From positions 1 to 19,940 of the forward strand of contig JAEDGK010000028.1 in NCBI GenBank assembly GCA_016297555.1: a stretch of 19,940 nt of DNA. Direction: 5' to 3'. Under the pieces are notes generated by a model. That model was not told the origin of the DNA. It saw only the letters and a list, made by a program, of their open reading frames with translations, and ran no database searches. Made by a program: the position numbers and the translations under genes. The DNA comes from Clostridiaceae bacterium (lineage in GTDB: Bacteria > Bacillota > Clostridia > Oscillospirales > Acutalibacteraceae). Each line of letters opens with the position of its first letter. Within the stretch, counting starts at the first letter, position 1. This document shows positions 5,765 to 14,955 of the stretch, in pieces.

Positions 5765-6705
5765 TGAGCGGCGTGCAGGCTTCGGGCTTTCACCATATAC
5801 CGGTGCTTTTTAATGAGAGCATTGATTCACTTTGCATTAAGCCGAGCGGCGTTTATGTTGACTGCACGGCGGGCGGAGGCGGCCATTCGAGCGCGATAGC
5901 TTCCAAGCTTAACGGCGGGCGGCTGATTGCGATTGACAGAGACCCTCAGGCAATCGGAGTGCTTAATGAAAGGCTTTCGAGCTTCGGCTGTGTTACGGTG
6001 GTTCACGATAATTTCTTCAACATAAAAAACATTCTGGCTTCTCTCGGCATTGACTCCGTTGACGGAATACTTGCCGATTTGGGAGTCAGCTCCCATCAGC
6101 TTGACGAAGCGTCAAGAGGCTTTTCGTTCCATAAGGACGCGCCGCTTGATATGCGAATGAGCCTTGAGGGAATGAGCGCGGCTCAGGCTGTTAATATGCT
6201 TTCTCAGGCAGAGCTGCAAAAGATAATATTTGAATACGGCGAAGAAAAATTTGCGCCGTCAATTTCAAGAGCGATAGTTTCCGCAAGGCGTGAAAAACCG
6301 ATTGTAACAACCTTTGAGCTTGCGGAAATAATCAAATCGGCGGTTCCCGCCGCCGCAAGGCGAGACGGTCACCCCGCAAGAAAAACATTTCAAGCTATCA
6401 GAATTTATATAAACGGCGAGCTTGACGGCTTGGACAGAGCGGTTGACGATATGTTTGACTGCCTGAAAGAGGGCGGAAGGCTCAGCATTATAACATTTCA
6501 TTCTCTTGAGGACAGGATAGTTAAGCAGGAATTTGCATCTTTTGCAAAGGGCTGCACCTGCCCCAAGAATTTTCCCGTCTGTGTTTGCGGAAACAAGCCG
6601 AGGGCAAAGCTGCTCAAAGCGGTAGCTCCCGGAGCCGATGAAGTTTCCGATAACATAAGAAGCCGCAGCGCAAGGCTTCGCACTGCGGAAAAAATCACAG
6701 TCTGA
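5764..6705 (+). CDS. rsmH: 16S rRNA (cytosine(1402)-N(4))-methyltransferase RsmH (MraW)
   Basis: 313 residues, normal length. It methylates N4 of C1402 in the decoding centre of 16S rRNA with S-adenosylmethionine. Visible motifs: HHIPVLFNE near the start, the SAM-binding DCTAGGGGHS at 33-42 and AIDRDP at 56-61, ADLGVSSHQLD (104-114), RGFSF (118-122), PLDMRM (127-132), ITFHSLEDRIVK (243-254) and the C-terminal RSRSARLR (299-306). A CTCP...CVCG cysteine group (264-276) is common in clostridial RsmH. The start ATG overlaps the mraZ stop (TGATG), so it is second in the operon and translationally coupled. Confidence 0.97.
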   Translation: MSGVQASGFHHIPVLFNESIDSLCIKPSGVYVDCTAGGGGHSSAIASKLNGGRLIAIDRDPQAIGVLNERLSSFGCVTVVHDNFFNIKNILASLGIDSVDGILADLGVSSHQLDEASRGFSFHKDAPLDMRMSLEGMSAAQAVNMLSQAELQKIIFEYGEEKFAPSISRAIVSARREKPIVTTFELAEIIKSAVPAAARRDGHPARKTFQAIRIYINGELDGLDRAVDDMFDCLKEGGRLSIITFHSLEDRIVKQEFASFAKGCTCPKNFPVCVCGNKPRAKLLKAVAPGADEVSDNIRSRSARLRTAEKITV

Positions 6706-6753
6706 CGGCTGTGACATTGTTGCTTAGTTTTCAGAGAGGAGGAGTCAGAGGAT

Positions 6754-7251
6754 ATGGCTGAATATAATCGCAGCGAGGCTTATGACCTTTCGCTGTATGA
6801 TATGCCTGCAATCAAAACATCAGCCGCACCGCGGCGCGATATTCCCGCACAGCAGCCGAGACCGGCAGTTAAGAAGCCTAAAACGGCGGCTCAGATTCGC
6901 AGAGAATCCGTTTCCTCTGCTCTCCGCGCGTTGAAGCTGTTTGTGGTTTCCGCAACGCTTATTCTGCTTTTCGGCGCCGTCCTTTTTTCAAAGGTCAGCC
7001 TTATAGAGCTTGAGCAGGAGTCGGCGGAAATCAAATCAAAAATCAGCGAGGCGCAAAGTGAAAACACAAGGCTCGTTATGCAGCTCAATTCATCGGTATC
7101 AATCGAAAAGGTTGACGCTTACGCGGTTTCGGTTTTGGGTATGCATAAGCTTGAACGCTACCAGATACACTACTTTGAAAACAGGGATGGCGACAAAGTG
7201 GTTGTTGCGGGCGGCAAGGCTGTGGGAGATGAAGCCAAAGCGGATAACTGA
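6754..7251 (+). CDS. ftsL: Cell division protein FtsL-like
   Basis: 165 residues. Topology is that of FtsL: a ~55-residue cytoplasmic region rich in Pro, Ala and basic residues, one membrane helix at about 60-79 (LKLFVVSATLILLFGAVLFS), then an extracytoplasmic coiled coil (about 80-116) and a short conserved-looking A.SVLGMHKLERYQI segment (124-138). FtsL forms the FtsQLB complex with FtsQ/DivIB and DivIC and helps activate FtsW and its PBP at the septum. The N-terminal cytoplasmic arm and hydrophilic tail make it longer than B. subtilis FtsL. Sequence identity in this family is low, so the call rests on topology and on position between rsmH and a class B PBP. Start: ATG with AGGAGG (6737-6742) upstream. 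Confidence 0.88.
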   Translation: MAEYNRSEAYDLSLYDMPAIKTSAAPRRDIPAQQPRPAVKKPKTAAQIRRESVSSALRALKLFVVSATLILLFGAVLFSKVSLIELEQESAEIKSKISEAQSENTRLVMQLNSSVSIEKVDAYAVSVLGMHKLERYQIHYFENRDGDKVVVAGGKAVGDEAKADN

Positions 7252-7491
7252 AATGAGCGGCGGATTTTATCTGATTTAATCAGCATATGCATGGTTGTAA
7301 CGGGCATATACATTTAAAAAGTTAAAGAATTGAGCGCACGGCGCGGGATTTCGTGCGCTCGGCAGGCTGTCTCAATTTCAGCGGAATCTAAAAGCCGTTT
7401 CCGACATTTTTTGCCGGGGATTAGGATTTTTTTCGCCGCTTTTTTGAGGCAGCATATTTTTATTATTCGGATTTGGAAGGAAGGAACGGCT
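7252..7491 (+). other. Structured gap between ftsL and the PBP gene
   Basis: 240 bases without a gene, the longest gap in the dcw cluster. It contains the palindrome CTGATT-T-AATCAG (7271-7283), a perfect 9-bp hairpin GAGCGCACG/CGTGCGCTC (7332-7340 with 7352-7360, 11-base loop) with no T run after it, and T-rich stretches near 7408-7456. A partial sigma-E-like match (ATA 7285-7287, 17 bases, CATATACAT 7305-7313) is seen but the -10 fits only in part. The PBP frame stays open back to 7330, but no ribosome site supports translation there. Confidence 0.5.
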
Positions 7492-9786
7492 TTGAATAAA
7501 ATGTCACCGAGAAGAAAACTGTTTTTCAGAGCGCTCACGGTGTTTCTGCTTCTGTCGGTTTTGGTGTTTGGCTCCTCAGCCGTAAACCTTGCGAGAATTC
7601 AGCTTGTTGACAGCGAGCAATATAAACAGCAGGCGGAAAAAAATCAGCTCCATGACACGGAAATCTCTGCCGAAAGAGGAATAATATATGACGCAAACGG
7701 AACCGTGCTTGCAAAAAGCGCCTCCGTTTGGAAAGTTTATATAAAGCCCGGCAAAATTAAAAATGAAGATTTCAAAAACGACCTTTGCAGAAAGCTTGCG
7801 GATATCACGGGCGTTGAGCTTGAAGATATTAAAGCAAAAGCGGATAAAAGCCAATATGCTTATTTGGTTGTTAAAAGACAGATTGAGCTTGAAGAAAAAG
7901 AAAAAATCGAGGATTTGCTCAATCAGTATTATTCCTACAATGTTATCGAGGATAATGACGGCGTTTTGAAAAATACCGATAAGAGGCTTTATTACAGCTC
8001 GGTTATCGGGCTTGACCCCGATGTTAAGAGATATTATCCTTACGGAACTCTCGCTTCAAATGTTATCGGCTTTACGGGCACGGACGATATCGGAAGATCG
8101 GGAATTGAGCTTAAATATGACAGCGTGCTTACGGGTACTCCGGGCAGAATTATAACCGCGCAGAACGGAAAGAGCGATGTTATGAGCCAGGAGTTTGAAA
8201 CGGTTTATGATGCCGTTCAGGGAACAAGCCTTGTGCTCACAATCAACGAGGTAATTCAAAGATATCTTGAGGATGAGTTGGGGCAGGTTTACATTGACTC
8301 CAAGTGTGCGGGAGCATACGGAATAGTTATGGATGTTAATACAGGCGCAATTCTTGCCATGGCGTCAATGCAGAATTATGACCTTAATTCTCCGCAGAGC
8401 CTCACGGAAGAGGAGACAGCGTCGCTTGAAGAAGCATATCCCGATGATATCGAGGCAAGAAACGCAGCAAGAAACAATCTTCTGTTTTCCCGCTGGAGAA
8501 ACTTCATTGTCAGCGACAGCTATGAGCCGGGCTCGGTTTTCAAAATTATAACGGCGTCCGCCGCGCTTGAAGAAAACGCGGTTTCCACCGATATGACCTA
8601 TACCTGCACGGGCAAAATTACTGTTTCCGACAGAGTGATAAAGTGCCATAAAAGAACGGGTCACGGCACGCAGACCCTTAAAGAAGGGCTTATGAATTCC
8701 TGCAACCCGTTCTTCATAACGGTCGGTCAAAAGCTCGGCAAGGAAAAGTTTTTTGAATATTTTGAAGCCTTTGGATTTACCGAGAAAACAGGCATAGATT
8801 TGCCCGCCGAAAGTATGCCGGTTGCGGGCGTTAATTACCATTCGCTTGAAAGCATGGGAATAGTGGAGCTGTCAAGCTCCTCCTTCGGTCAGTCGTTTCA
8901 GGTAACTCCCATTCAGATGATAACGGCAATCAGCGCCATTGCAAACGGCGGAAATCTGATGACTCCTTATCTCGTCAGCAAACAGCTTGACGAAAACGGA
9001 AATGTCATCAAAGAAACAAAGCCGACCGTAAGACGGCAGGTTGTTTCAAAGCAAACGGCGGAAACGGTTGCCGATATGATGGAAGCCGTTGTATCAAGCG
9101 GCACGGGCAAAAACGCCTATGTTGCGGGTTACAGAGTTGCGGGCAAGACGGGCACTTCTCAGAAGCTTGCAAGCGGTCAGGGCAAGTATGTTGCCTCCTT
9201 CGGCTGCTTTGCGCCCGCGGACGATCCCGAAATCGCCGTGCTGATTCTTGTTGACGAGCCTGTGGGTCAGTTTAACGGCGGTCAGATATGCACTCCCGTA
9301 GCGGCTCGGGTGGTTGAAAAAACGCTTGAGTATATGGGTGTGGAAAGACAATATACCGAAAAGGAAATTGAATATCTTGATACAAACGCTCCCAATCTTG
9401 TCGGCAGCTCGGTAAATGACGCCGAAGAGCTGCTTGAAAAAGAGGGCTTTGAGGTTAAGGTTGTCGGCAGCGGCGATACTGTAATCAGCCAGATGCCGTC
9501 ATATAATCAGTCAATGCCCAAAAACGGCATTATCGTGCTTTATACTCAGGGCGATGATGAACGCCTGACGGCAACGGTTCCCGACCTCAGGCAGCTGAGC
9601 GTTTCAAAAGCAAGCAAATATGCGCTTGCGGCAGGATTAAACATCAAGATATCAGGCAATGCTTTGAATGAGGGCGAGCTTGTTTCCTACGATCAGAGCA
9701 TTGAACCGGGAGAAGAGGTTGAATACGGAAAAACCATAACGGTTTACTTTAAATCCAACACCAATGTCAACGATTATGCGGATTGA
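7492..9786 (+). CDS. ftsI: Class B penicillin-binding protein (FtsI/PBP2B/SpoVD type) with two PASTA domains
   Basis: 764 residues. A monofunctional D,D-transpeptidase that crosslinks septal peptidoglycan outside the membrane, working with FtsW. Order: cytoplasmic PRRK start, membrane anchor (about 11-36), PBP dimerisation/pedestal domain including ERGIIYDANG (61-70), transpeptidase domain with SVFK (Ser348 nucleophile), SCN (403-405) and KTG (552-554), then two PASTA repeats (about 632-685 and 696-754). Two PASTA repeats match B. subtilis PBP2B; SpoVD has one. The cluster supplies no second class B PBP, so it could serve both vegetative and spore roles. Start: TTG 7492 with AAGGA 6 bases upstream; the nearby ATG 7501 is too far from it. 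A longer TTG start at 7330 lacks a ribosome site. Confidence 0.95.
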   Translation: MNKMSPRRKLFFRALTVFLLLSVLVFGSSAVNLARIQLVDSEQYKQQAEKNQLHDTEISAERGIIYDANGTVLAKSASVWKVYIKPGKIKNEDFKNDLCRKLADITGVELEDIKAKADKSQYAYLVVKRQIELEEKEKIEDLLNQYYSYNVIEDNDGVLKNTDKRLYYSSVIGLDPDVKRYYPYGTLASNVIGFTGTDDIGRSGIELKYDSVLTGTPGRIITAQNGKSDVMSQEFETVYDAVQGTSLVLTINEVIQRYLEDELGQVYIDSKCAGAYGIVMDVNTGAILAMASMQNYDLNSPQSLTEEETASLEEAYPDDIEARNAARNNLLFSRWRNFIVSDSYEPGSVFKIITASAALEENAVSTDMTYTCTGKITVSDRVIKCHKRTGHGTQTLKEGLMNSCNPFFITVGQKLGKEKFFEYFEAFGFTEKTGIDLPAESMPVAGVNYHSLESMGIVELSSSSFGQSFQVTPIQMITAISAIANGGNLMTPYLVSKQLDENGNVIKETKPTVRRQVVSKQTAETVADMMEAVVSSGTGKNAYVAGYRVAGKTGTSQKLASGQGKYVASFGCFAPADDPEIAVLILVDEPVGQFNGGQICTPVAARVVEKTLEYMGVERQYTEKEIEYLDTNAPNLVGSSVNDAEELLEKEGFEVKVVGSGDTVISQMPSYNQSMPKNGIIVLYTQGDDERLTATVPDLRQLSVSKASKYALAAGLNIKISGNALNEGELVSYDQSIEPGEEVEYGKTITVYFKSNTNVNDYAD

Positions 9787-9817
9787 CAGGATTAACAGCA
9801 TTTCAGGAGGACAAAAG

Positions 9818-11266
9818 ATGAAGCTTAATTCGATTGTCGCCGATCTCGGTGCAGCAGGGGAATTCGACGGCAGAGAAATAACATTTATAACGGATAATTC
9901 CGCAAAGGTAACGCAGGGCTGCATTTTTGTGTGCATCGAGGGCAGACATTTTGACGGTCATACCAAGGCGGAGCAGGCTTTGAAGGACGGCGCGGCAGCG
10001 GTTGTAGTTCAAAAGGATCTCGGGCTTAAAAATCAAATTCTTGTTAAAAACACAAGAAGCGCATACGCAAGGCTTTGCGCCGCGTTTTTCGGTCACCCCG
10101 AAAGAAAGCTTAAAATAATCGGCGTTACGGGCACAAACGGAAAAACCACAACCTGCTTTATAATCAAATCCGCACTTGACTCATTGGGTCATAAAACGGG
10201 TCTTATCGGCACGGTTAAAAACATCGTCGGCGATAAGGAATATCCCGCTTCGCTCACAACGCCCGATTGCTATGAGCTGTTTTCACTGTTCAACGAAATG
10301 GTTGCCTGCGGCTGTGAATACTGCGTTATGGAGGTTTCTTCACAGGCGCTCGACCAGAGGCGAGTTGACGGAGTTCATTTTGAAGCGGCAATTTTCACAA
10401 ATCTTACGCGTGACCATCTTGATTATCACGGCTCTTTTGAAAATTACAAAGCGGCAAAGCATATGCTCTTTGAGAATTCTTCGCTTGCGGTTGTGAATAT
10501 TGACGATGACAGCGCGGAATATATGCTTTCCGATACCGAGTGCAGGAATGTTACTTTTTCGGTAAATAACGATAACTGCGATTACTCGGCTAAGAATATC
10601 AGAATATCCGCCGAGGGCGTTAAATATGAGCTTGTCAGCAACGAAAACATCGGCAGAGTTAAGTTCGGAGTTCCCGGAAAGTTTTCGGTTTATAATTCAA
10701 TGGGTGCGGCGGTCTGCCTGATTGAGATGGGTATGGATTTCAAGGCTGTGCTTGCCGCGATTGCCGAGTGCGGCGGAGTTCCGGGCAGAATGGAAATAGT
10801 GCCCACCGACACGCCCTACACGGTTTTGATTGACTATGCTCATACCCCGGACGGTCTTGAAAATGTGCTGCTCTGCGTGCGCGAAATCACCGAGGGCAAG
10901 GTAATTGCCGTTTTCGGCTGCGGCGGCGACAGGGATAAGACCAAACGCCCGATTATGGGCGAAATAGCCGCAAGGCTTGCAGATATCGCCGTTATTACCT
11001 CCGATAATCCGAGAAGCGAAAATCCCGAGTCAATAATCGAGGATATCACCGAGGGCATCGGAAAGCACAGCTCAAGAATTATCGTTGACAGCGACAGAAC
11101 GGGAGCTATCAGAAAGGCTCTTGCCGCCGCACAAAAGGGCGATGTTGTTGTGCTTGCAGGCAAGGGGCAGGAAACCTATCAGATACTTGCAAGCGGTAAA
11201 ATACATTATGATGAGCGTGAAATCGTTTCAAAAATACTTTCCGAAAAGGCGGGAGAAACGAAATGA
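9818..11266 (+). CDS. murE: UDP-MurNAc-L-Ala-D-Glu ligase, meso-diaminopimelate type (MurE)
   Basis: 482 residues. A cytosolic ATP-dependent ligase that adds the third stem-peptide residue. Walker-type GTNGKTTT at 105-112; FTNLTRDHLDYHG (193-205); DYAHTPDGL (339-347) and FGCGGDRD (366-373). DNPR (396-399) followed by SENP is the meso-DAP specificity motif; lysine enzymes differ here, so the wall should be of DAP type. K214 in YKAAKHMLF is the likely carbamylated lysine. I chose ATG 9818 with AGGAGG 7 bases upstream rather than an earlier in-frame codon at 9764 inside the PBP gene. Its end overlaps murF by 4 bases (ATGA). Family length and motifs are complete. Confidence 0.97.
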   Translation: MKLNSIVADLGAAGEFDGREITFITDNSAKVTQGCIFVCIEGRHFDGHTKAEQALKDGAAAVVVQKDLGLKNQILVKNTRSAYARLCAAFFGHPERKLKIIGVTGTNGKTTTCFIIKSALDSLGHKTGLIGTVKNIVGDKEYPASLTTPDCYELFSLFNEMVACGCEYCVMEVSSQALDQRRVDGVHFEAAIFTNLTRDHLDYHGSFENYKAAKHMLFENSSLAVVNIDDDSAEYMLSDTECRNVTFSVNNDNCDYSAKNIRISAEGVKYELVSNENIGRVKFGVPGKFSVYNSMGAAVCLIEMGMDFKAVLAAIAECGGVPGRMEIVPTDTPYTVLIDYAHTPDGLENVLLCVREITEGKVIAVFGCGGDRDKTKRPIMGEIAARLADIAVITSDNPRSENPESIIEDITEGIGKHSSRIIVDSDRTGAIRKALAAAQKGDVVVLAGKGQETYQILASGKIHYDEREIVSKILSEKAGETK

Positions 11267-12627
11267 AGCCCATGACATTCAAAGAAGCGGCGGCGGCTGT
11301 CGGCTCGCAGAGCGAGCTTGAGGGCAGATTTGCCGATATCAGCACCGACACGCGCAAAATCATTCCCGACAGCTTGTTTATAGCAATCAGAGGAGAAAAT
11401 TTTGACGGAAACGATTTTGCGGCAAAGGCTGTTGAGTTGGGCGCGAGCGCAGTCCTCTGCGAAAGAGACTGCGGGCTCGGCGAAAGGCAGATTTTGGTCA
11501 AAGATACCCGCGCGGCTTTGCTTGAGCTTGCAGGATATTACCGCAGCCTGTTTAAAATTCCCGTTGTGGGAATAACGGGCAGCGTAGGCAAAACAACGAC
11601 CAAGGAAATGACCCATGCGGTTATGTCCGTTAAATATAATACTCTTAAAAATGAAGGCAATCTCAATAATGAAATCGGTGTTCCGCTGACGCTTTTCAAG
11701 CTCGAAAAAAGCCATGAAGCGGCGGTTATTGAGATGGGTATGAGCGGCTTCGGAGAAATCGAAAGAATGACAAAGGCGGTCAGACCCGATGCGGCGATAA
11801 TTTCAAATATCGGCGTTTCGCATATTGAGAAGCTCGGCTCCCGAGAGGGAATTTTGAGAGCAAAGCTTGAAATTCTTCAGGGTATGAAAAGTGATGCGCC
11901 CGTCATTCTCAACGGCGATGACGAAATGCTTGTCACGGTTCGCCCGGGAGCACACCCCGTAATTTATTACGGAATTAACAATGAAAATTCAATGTTTAAG
12001 GCATTCGATATAACCTCCAAAGAAACAGGAACCGATATGACAGTCGGTTTCAGCGGCGGCTCGGCTCGGGTGAGCCTGCCCTTCCCGGGCCGCCACAACA
12101 TTTACAATGCTCTTGCGGCAACGGCGGCAGGCTCCGTTTTCGGAATTGACCCCGCAGACGCTCTTAAAGCACTGAAAAATTATGTTCCTGCGGGAATGAG
12201 ACAGAGAATAAACAAAAAATACGGAATGACCTTTATTGAGGATTGCTACAATGCAAGCCCCGATTCGCAGGCGGCGGCTCTTGCCGTTCTCGGAGAGATG
12301 AAAGCAGGGCGCAGAATAGCGGTTATCGGCGATATGCTTGAGCTTGGCGAGGTCAGCCCGCAGGCTCATTACCAAGTGGGCGTAAAAGCGGCTGAAAACG
12401 GAATTGACGCGGTGTTTACTTACGGCGAGCGTTCACTCGAAACCGCAAAAGCGGCGAGAGAGGCGGGCATTGCCGAGGTTGAGAGTTTTTCGGATAAGGA
12501 GGAGCTTTCCGAAACGCTTGCTTCATATCTCAAAAAAGACGACGCGGTTTTGTTTAAAGCGAGCAGAGGAATGAAATTGGAGGATGTAATTTATTCCGTT
12601 TATTCGGCTCTTGATAAATCCAACTGA
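11263..12627 (+). CDS. murF: UDP-MurNAc-tripeptide D-Ala-D-Ala ligase (MurF)
   Basis: 454 residues, typical length. It adds the D-Ala-D-Ala dipeptide to UDP-MurNAc-tripeptide using ATP, completing the cytosolic precursor. Motifs: TGSVGKTTTKE at 105-115, EGNLNNEIGVPLTL, VIEMGMSGFGEI, SNIGVSHIEKLGS, PGRHNIYNALAA, and FIEDCYNASPDS with VIGDMLELG near the C-terminus. Its N-terminal domain resembles that of MurE, as expected in the Mur ligase family (STDTRK, IRGENFDGNDF versus ITDNSAK, IEGRHFDGHTK). ATGA overlap with murE points to translational coupling. It is followed after 17 bases by mraY. Confidence 0.97.
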   Translation: MKPMTFKEAAAAVGSQSELEGRFADISTDTRKIIPDSLFIAIRGENFDGNDFAAKAVELGASAVLCERDCGLGERQILVKDTRAALLELAGYYRSLFKIPVVGITGSVGKTTTKEMTHAVMSVKYNTLKNEGNLNNEIGVPLTLFKLEKSHEAAVIEMGMSGFGEIERMTKAVRPDAAIISNIGVSHIEKLGSREGILRAKLEILQGMKSDAPVILNGDDEMLVTVRPGAHPVIYYGINNENSMFKAFDITSKETGTDMTVGFSGGSARVSLPFPGRHNIYNALAATAAGSVFGIDPADALKALKNYVPAGMRQRINKKYGMTFIEDCYNASPDSQAAALAVLGEMKAGRRIAVIGDMLELGEVSPQAHYQVGVKAAENGIDAVFTYGERSLETAKAAREAGIAEVESFSDKEELSETLASYLKKDDAVLFKASRGMKLEDVIYSVYSALDKSN

Positions 12628-12644
12628 AAGGCAGGCTTCGGTTT

Positions 12645-13685
12645 ATGAATACGGCCGCGGCAATTTTGATGGCGGGTATTGCAGGTCTTGCGATAACGGG
12701 AGTGCTCGGATTTGTTATGATTCCGTGGCTCAGAAAGCTGAAATTCGGGCAGACTATTCTTGATATCGGTCCGAAATGGCACAGCAGCAAGCAAGGCACG
12801 CCGACAATGGGCGGCATAATGTTTATAATCGGAACCTGCGCGGCACTTCTTTTAACGGTGGTTACCGATAAATTAATGGGCGGCGACATAACCGCTTCGG
12901 GCAGCCTTGTGCCCTCCGAAATGTATACAAAGCTTTGGAGCGGAGTGCTAATGGCGCTCGGATTTGCATTTATAGGCTTTGTTGACGATTATATAAAGGT
13001 TGTCAAGCATCAGAATCTCGGGCTGACAATCAGGCAGAAAACCGTGATGCAGCTTTTGGTCTGCGTTGCATATCTTACAAGCCTTTATATGGGTATGAAC
13101 GGCGCGCCCTATATGTATCTGCCGTTTGTGGGTGTGCTTGATATCGGCTTTTTCCATTGGATATTCGGAATAGTTGTTATTTATGCGGCGGTAAACGCCG
13201 TTAATTTTACCGACGGAATTGACGGGCTTTGCAGCGGTGTAACTTTTACAACGGCGGTTTCGCTCGGAGTTATAGCCGCGCTCAAAGGCTTTTTCGGCTT
13301 TTCGGCGGCAGCGGCGGCGCTGGCGGGTGCTTGCCTCGGCTTCTTAATATGGAATAAAAATCCCGCCAAGGTTTTTATGGGCGACACGGGCTCGCTGTTT
13401 TTCGGCGGAATGGTTGTGGCGCTTTCCTATGCGATAGGCTGTCCGCTTATTCTTTTGCTTGCGGGCATTGTATATGTTATCGAGGGAGCCTCCGATGTGC
13501 TTCAAATTGTTTATTACAGAGTTTCGGGCGGAAAACGGATTTTTAAAATGGCTCCCATTCATCATCACTTTGAAATGTGCGGCTGGAGCGAGAAAAAAAT
13601 TGCTCTGGTGTTTACGATAGTCAACGCCGCAGGCGGCGCCGCCGCAGTTGCGGTTATGTATTACGGCGGATATATTCTGAGATAG
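12645..13685 (+). CDS. mraY: Phospho-N-acetylmuramoyl-pentapeptide transferase (MraY)
   Basis: 346 residues, a polytopic membrane enzyme that moves phospho-MurNAc-pentapeptide from UDP to undecaprenyl phosphate, making lipid I on the inner face of the membrane. Conserved sites: PKWHSSKQGTPTMGG (43-57), the Asp-Asp pair in FVDDYIKV (112-119), NFTDGIDG (187-194), MGDTGS (245-250) and PIHHHFE with His306-308. About ten hydrophobic segments are evident. The ribosome site is modest (GGCAGG, 9 bases from the ATG). murD, which commonly follows mraY, is missing: ftsW comes 19 bases later. Confidence 0.97.
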   Translation: MNTAAAILMAGIAGLAITGVLGFVMIPWLRKLKFGQTILDIGPKWHSSKQGTPTMGGIMFIIGTCAALLLTVVTDKLMGGDITASGSLVPSEMYTKLWSGVLMALGFAFIGFVDDYIKVVKHQNLGLTIRQKTVMQLLVCVAYLTSLYMGMNGAPYMYLPFVGVLDIGFFHWIFGIVVIYAAVNAVNFTDGIDGLCSGVTFTTAVSLGVIAALKGFFGFSAAAAALAGACLGFLIWNKNPAKVFMGDTGSLFFGGMVVALSYAIGCPLILLLAGIVYVIEGASDVLQIVYYRVSGGKRIFKMAPIHHHFEMCGWSEKKIALVFTIVNAAGGAAAVAVMYYGGYILR

Positions 13686-13704
13686 AGGAAAGGAGCAGGA
13701 GGGC

Positions 13705-14955
13705 TTGAAAAACGAAATACTCGCGCACTTCGGTATATTTTATCTTCTGCGCGATTTGTTCACGGGCAAAAAGAAGTTAAGGGATTGCTTTTCCGCAGGC
13801 CCGATTGACATAACCTTTCTTGCACTCGTCATAACTCTGCTGAGCATCGGCATTGTTATGATGTTTTCAGCAAGCTATGTTAACGCAATGTATGATAAGT
13901 CTGCCGATTATGACCCTTATTACTATTTGAAAAATCAGATTATGTTTGCATTTATAGGCATTGCGCTGATGGTTGCGGTTTCTTTCATAAAGTCGGATGT
14001 TTTCAGGGATTCGGCAGGTCTGATTATGGTTATATCGGTGCTGCTTTTGATTTATGCTTTGATAAATCCCTATGAAATTCCGGGCAAAGAGGAATTCAAA
14101 CGCTGGATTTATTTTCCTGTTATCGGAAGCTTTCAGCCCTCGGAGATTGCAAAGCTTGCGCTGATTTTGTTTTTAGCATTCAGCATGGAGCGGTATCATA
14201 AAATAGTCGAAAAAAGAGCCTTGATGATTTTTCCTTATGTTGGAGTTATTCTTTTTATATGTGCGCTTGTTTATCTCGAAAACCATGTTTCGGGAACTCT
14301 GCTGATTTTGGGAATAGGCGTTGCAACGGTTTATTTTGGCGGAGTTAAAATTCCCACATGGGTTTATGTGGTGGGAATAGGCGCGGTTGTAATCGGCGTT
14401 TTGGGCTTTGTTTTGAAGTCGGACAGCATACTTGAAGGCTACGCGAGCGAGAGAATAAGAATTTGGTTAAAGCTTCTGAAAGGCGAGGAGCTGACCTCTC
14501 AAGAGGCAACGGGCTCGGGCTGGCAAAGCCTGCAATCGCTTTATGCGATAGGTTCGGGCGGTCTTTTCGGGCTTGGCTTCGGAAATTCAAAGCAAAAGCA
14601 TATGTATCTCCCAGAGCCGCAGAACGACTTCGTTTTCGCCGTTGTTTGCGAGGAGCTTGGATTTATCAGAGCGCTGATAATAATTCTTCTTTTTGTTCTG
14701 CTTGTTGCAAGAGGATTTATAATAGGTCTCAGAGCAAGAAGCAGATTTGAGGCTATGACGGCAATGGGAATAAGCTTTCAGGTTGGCTTGCAGGCGGCTC
14801 TGAATATCGCCGTTGTCACCTCCACCGTGCCGAATACGGGCATAAGCCTGCCGTTTTTCAGCTACGGCGGCACCTCTTTGGTAATGCTTCTGATTGAAAT
14901 GGGCATAGTGCTGTCAATATCAAGAAACAGCGAAAGGAAAAAGAAAGATGCTTGA
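13705..14955 (+). CDS. ftsW: Septal peptidoglycan glycosyltransferase FtsW (SEDS family)
   Basis: 416 residues, about ten membrane segments. It polymerises lipid II at the septum with its partner class B PBP, here encoded upstream in the same operon. Motifs: KRWI (132-135), FQPSEIAKLALI (143-154), ENHVSGT (192-198) in place of the frequent PDxGT, SGWQSLQSLYAIGSGGLFGLGFGNS (271-295), the PEPQNDFVFA segment with Asp308, which aligns with the catalytic Asp of SEDS proteins, and VPNTGISLPFFSYGGTS near the end. Start: TTG 13705 with AAAGGAG 9 bases upstream; an AGGAGGG just before the codon lies too close to be the main site. Its last 8 bases overlap murG. Confidence 0.96.
   Translation: MKNEILAHFGIFYLLRDLFTGKKKLRDCFSAGPIDITFLALVITLLSIGIVMMFSASYVNAMYDKSADYDPYYYLKNQIMFAFIGIALMVAVSFIKSDVFRDSAGLIMVISVLLLIYALINPYEIPGKEEFKRWIYFPVIGSFQPSEIAKLALILFLAFSMERYHKIVEKRALMIFPYVGVILFICALVYLENHVSGTLLILGIGVATVYFGGVKIPTWVYVVGIGAVVIGVLGFVLKSDSILEGYASERIRIWLKLLKGEELTSQEATGSGWQSLQSLYAIGSGGLFGLGFGNSKQKHMYLPEPQNDFVFAVVCEELGFIRALIIILLFVLLVARGFIIGLRARSRFEAMTAMGISFQVGLQAALNIAVVTSTVPNTGISLPFFSYGGTSLVMLLIEMGIVLSISRNSERKKKDA

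Noticed and set aside
7330..7491. N-terminal extension of the PBP from TTG 7330
   Set aside because: No ribosome site, the stretch includes a GC hairpin, and the extra residues precede the normal cytoplasmic start of class B PBPs.
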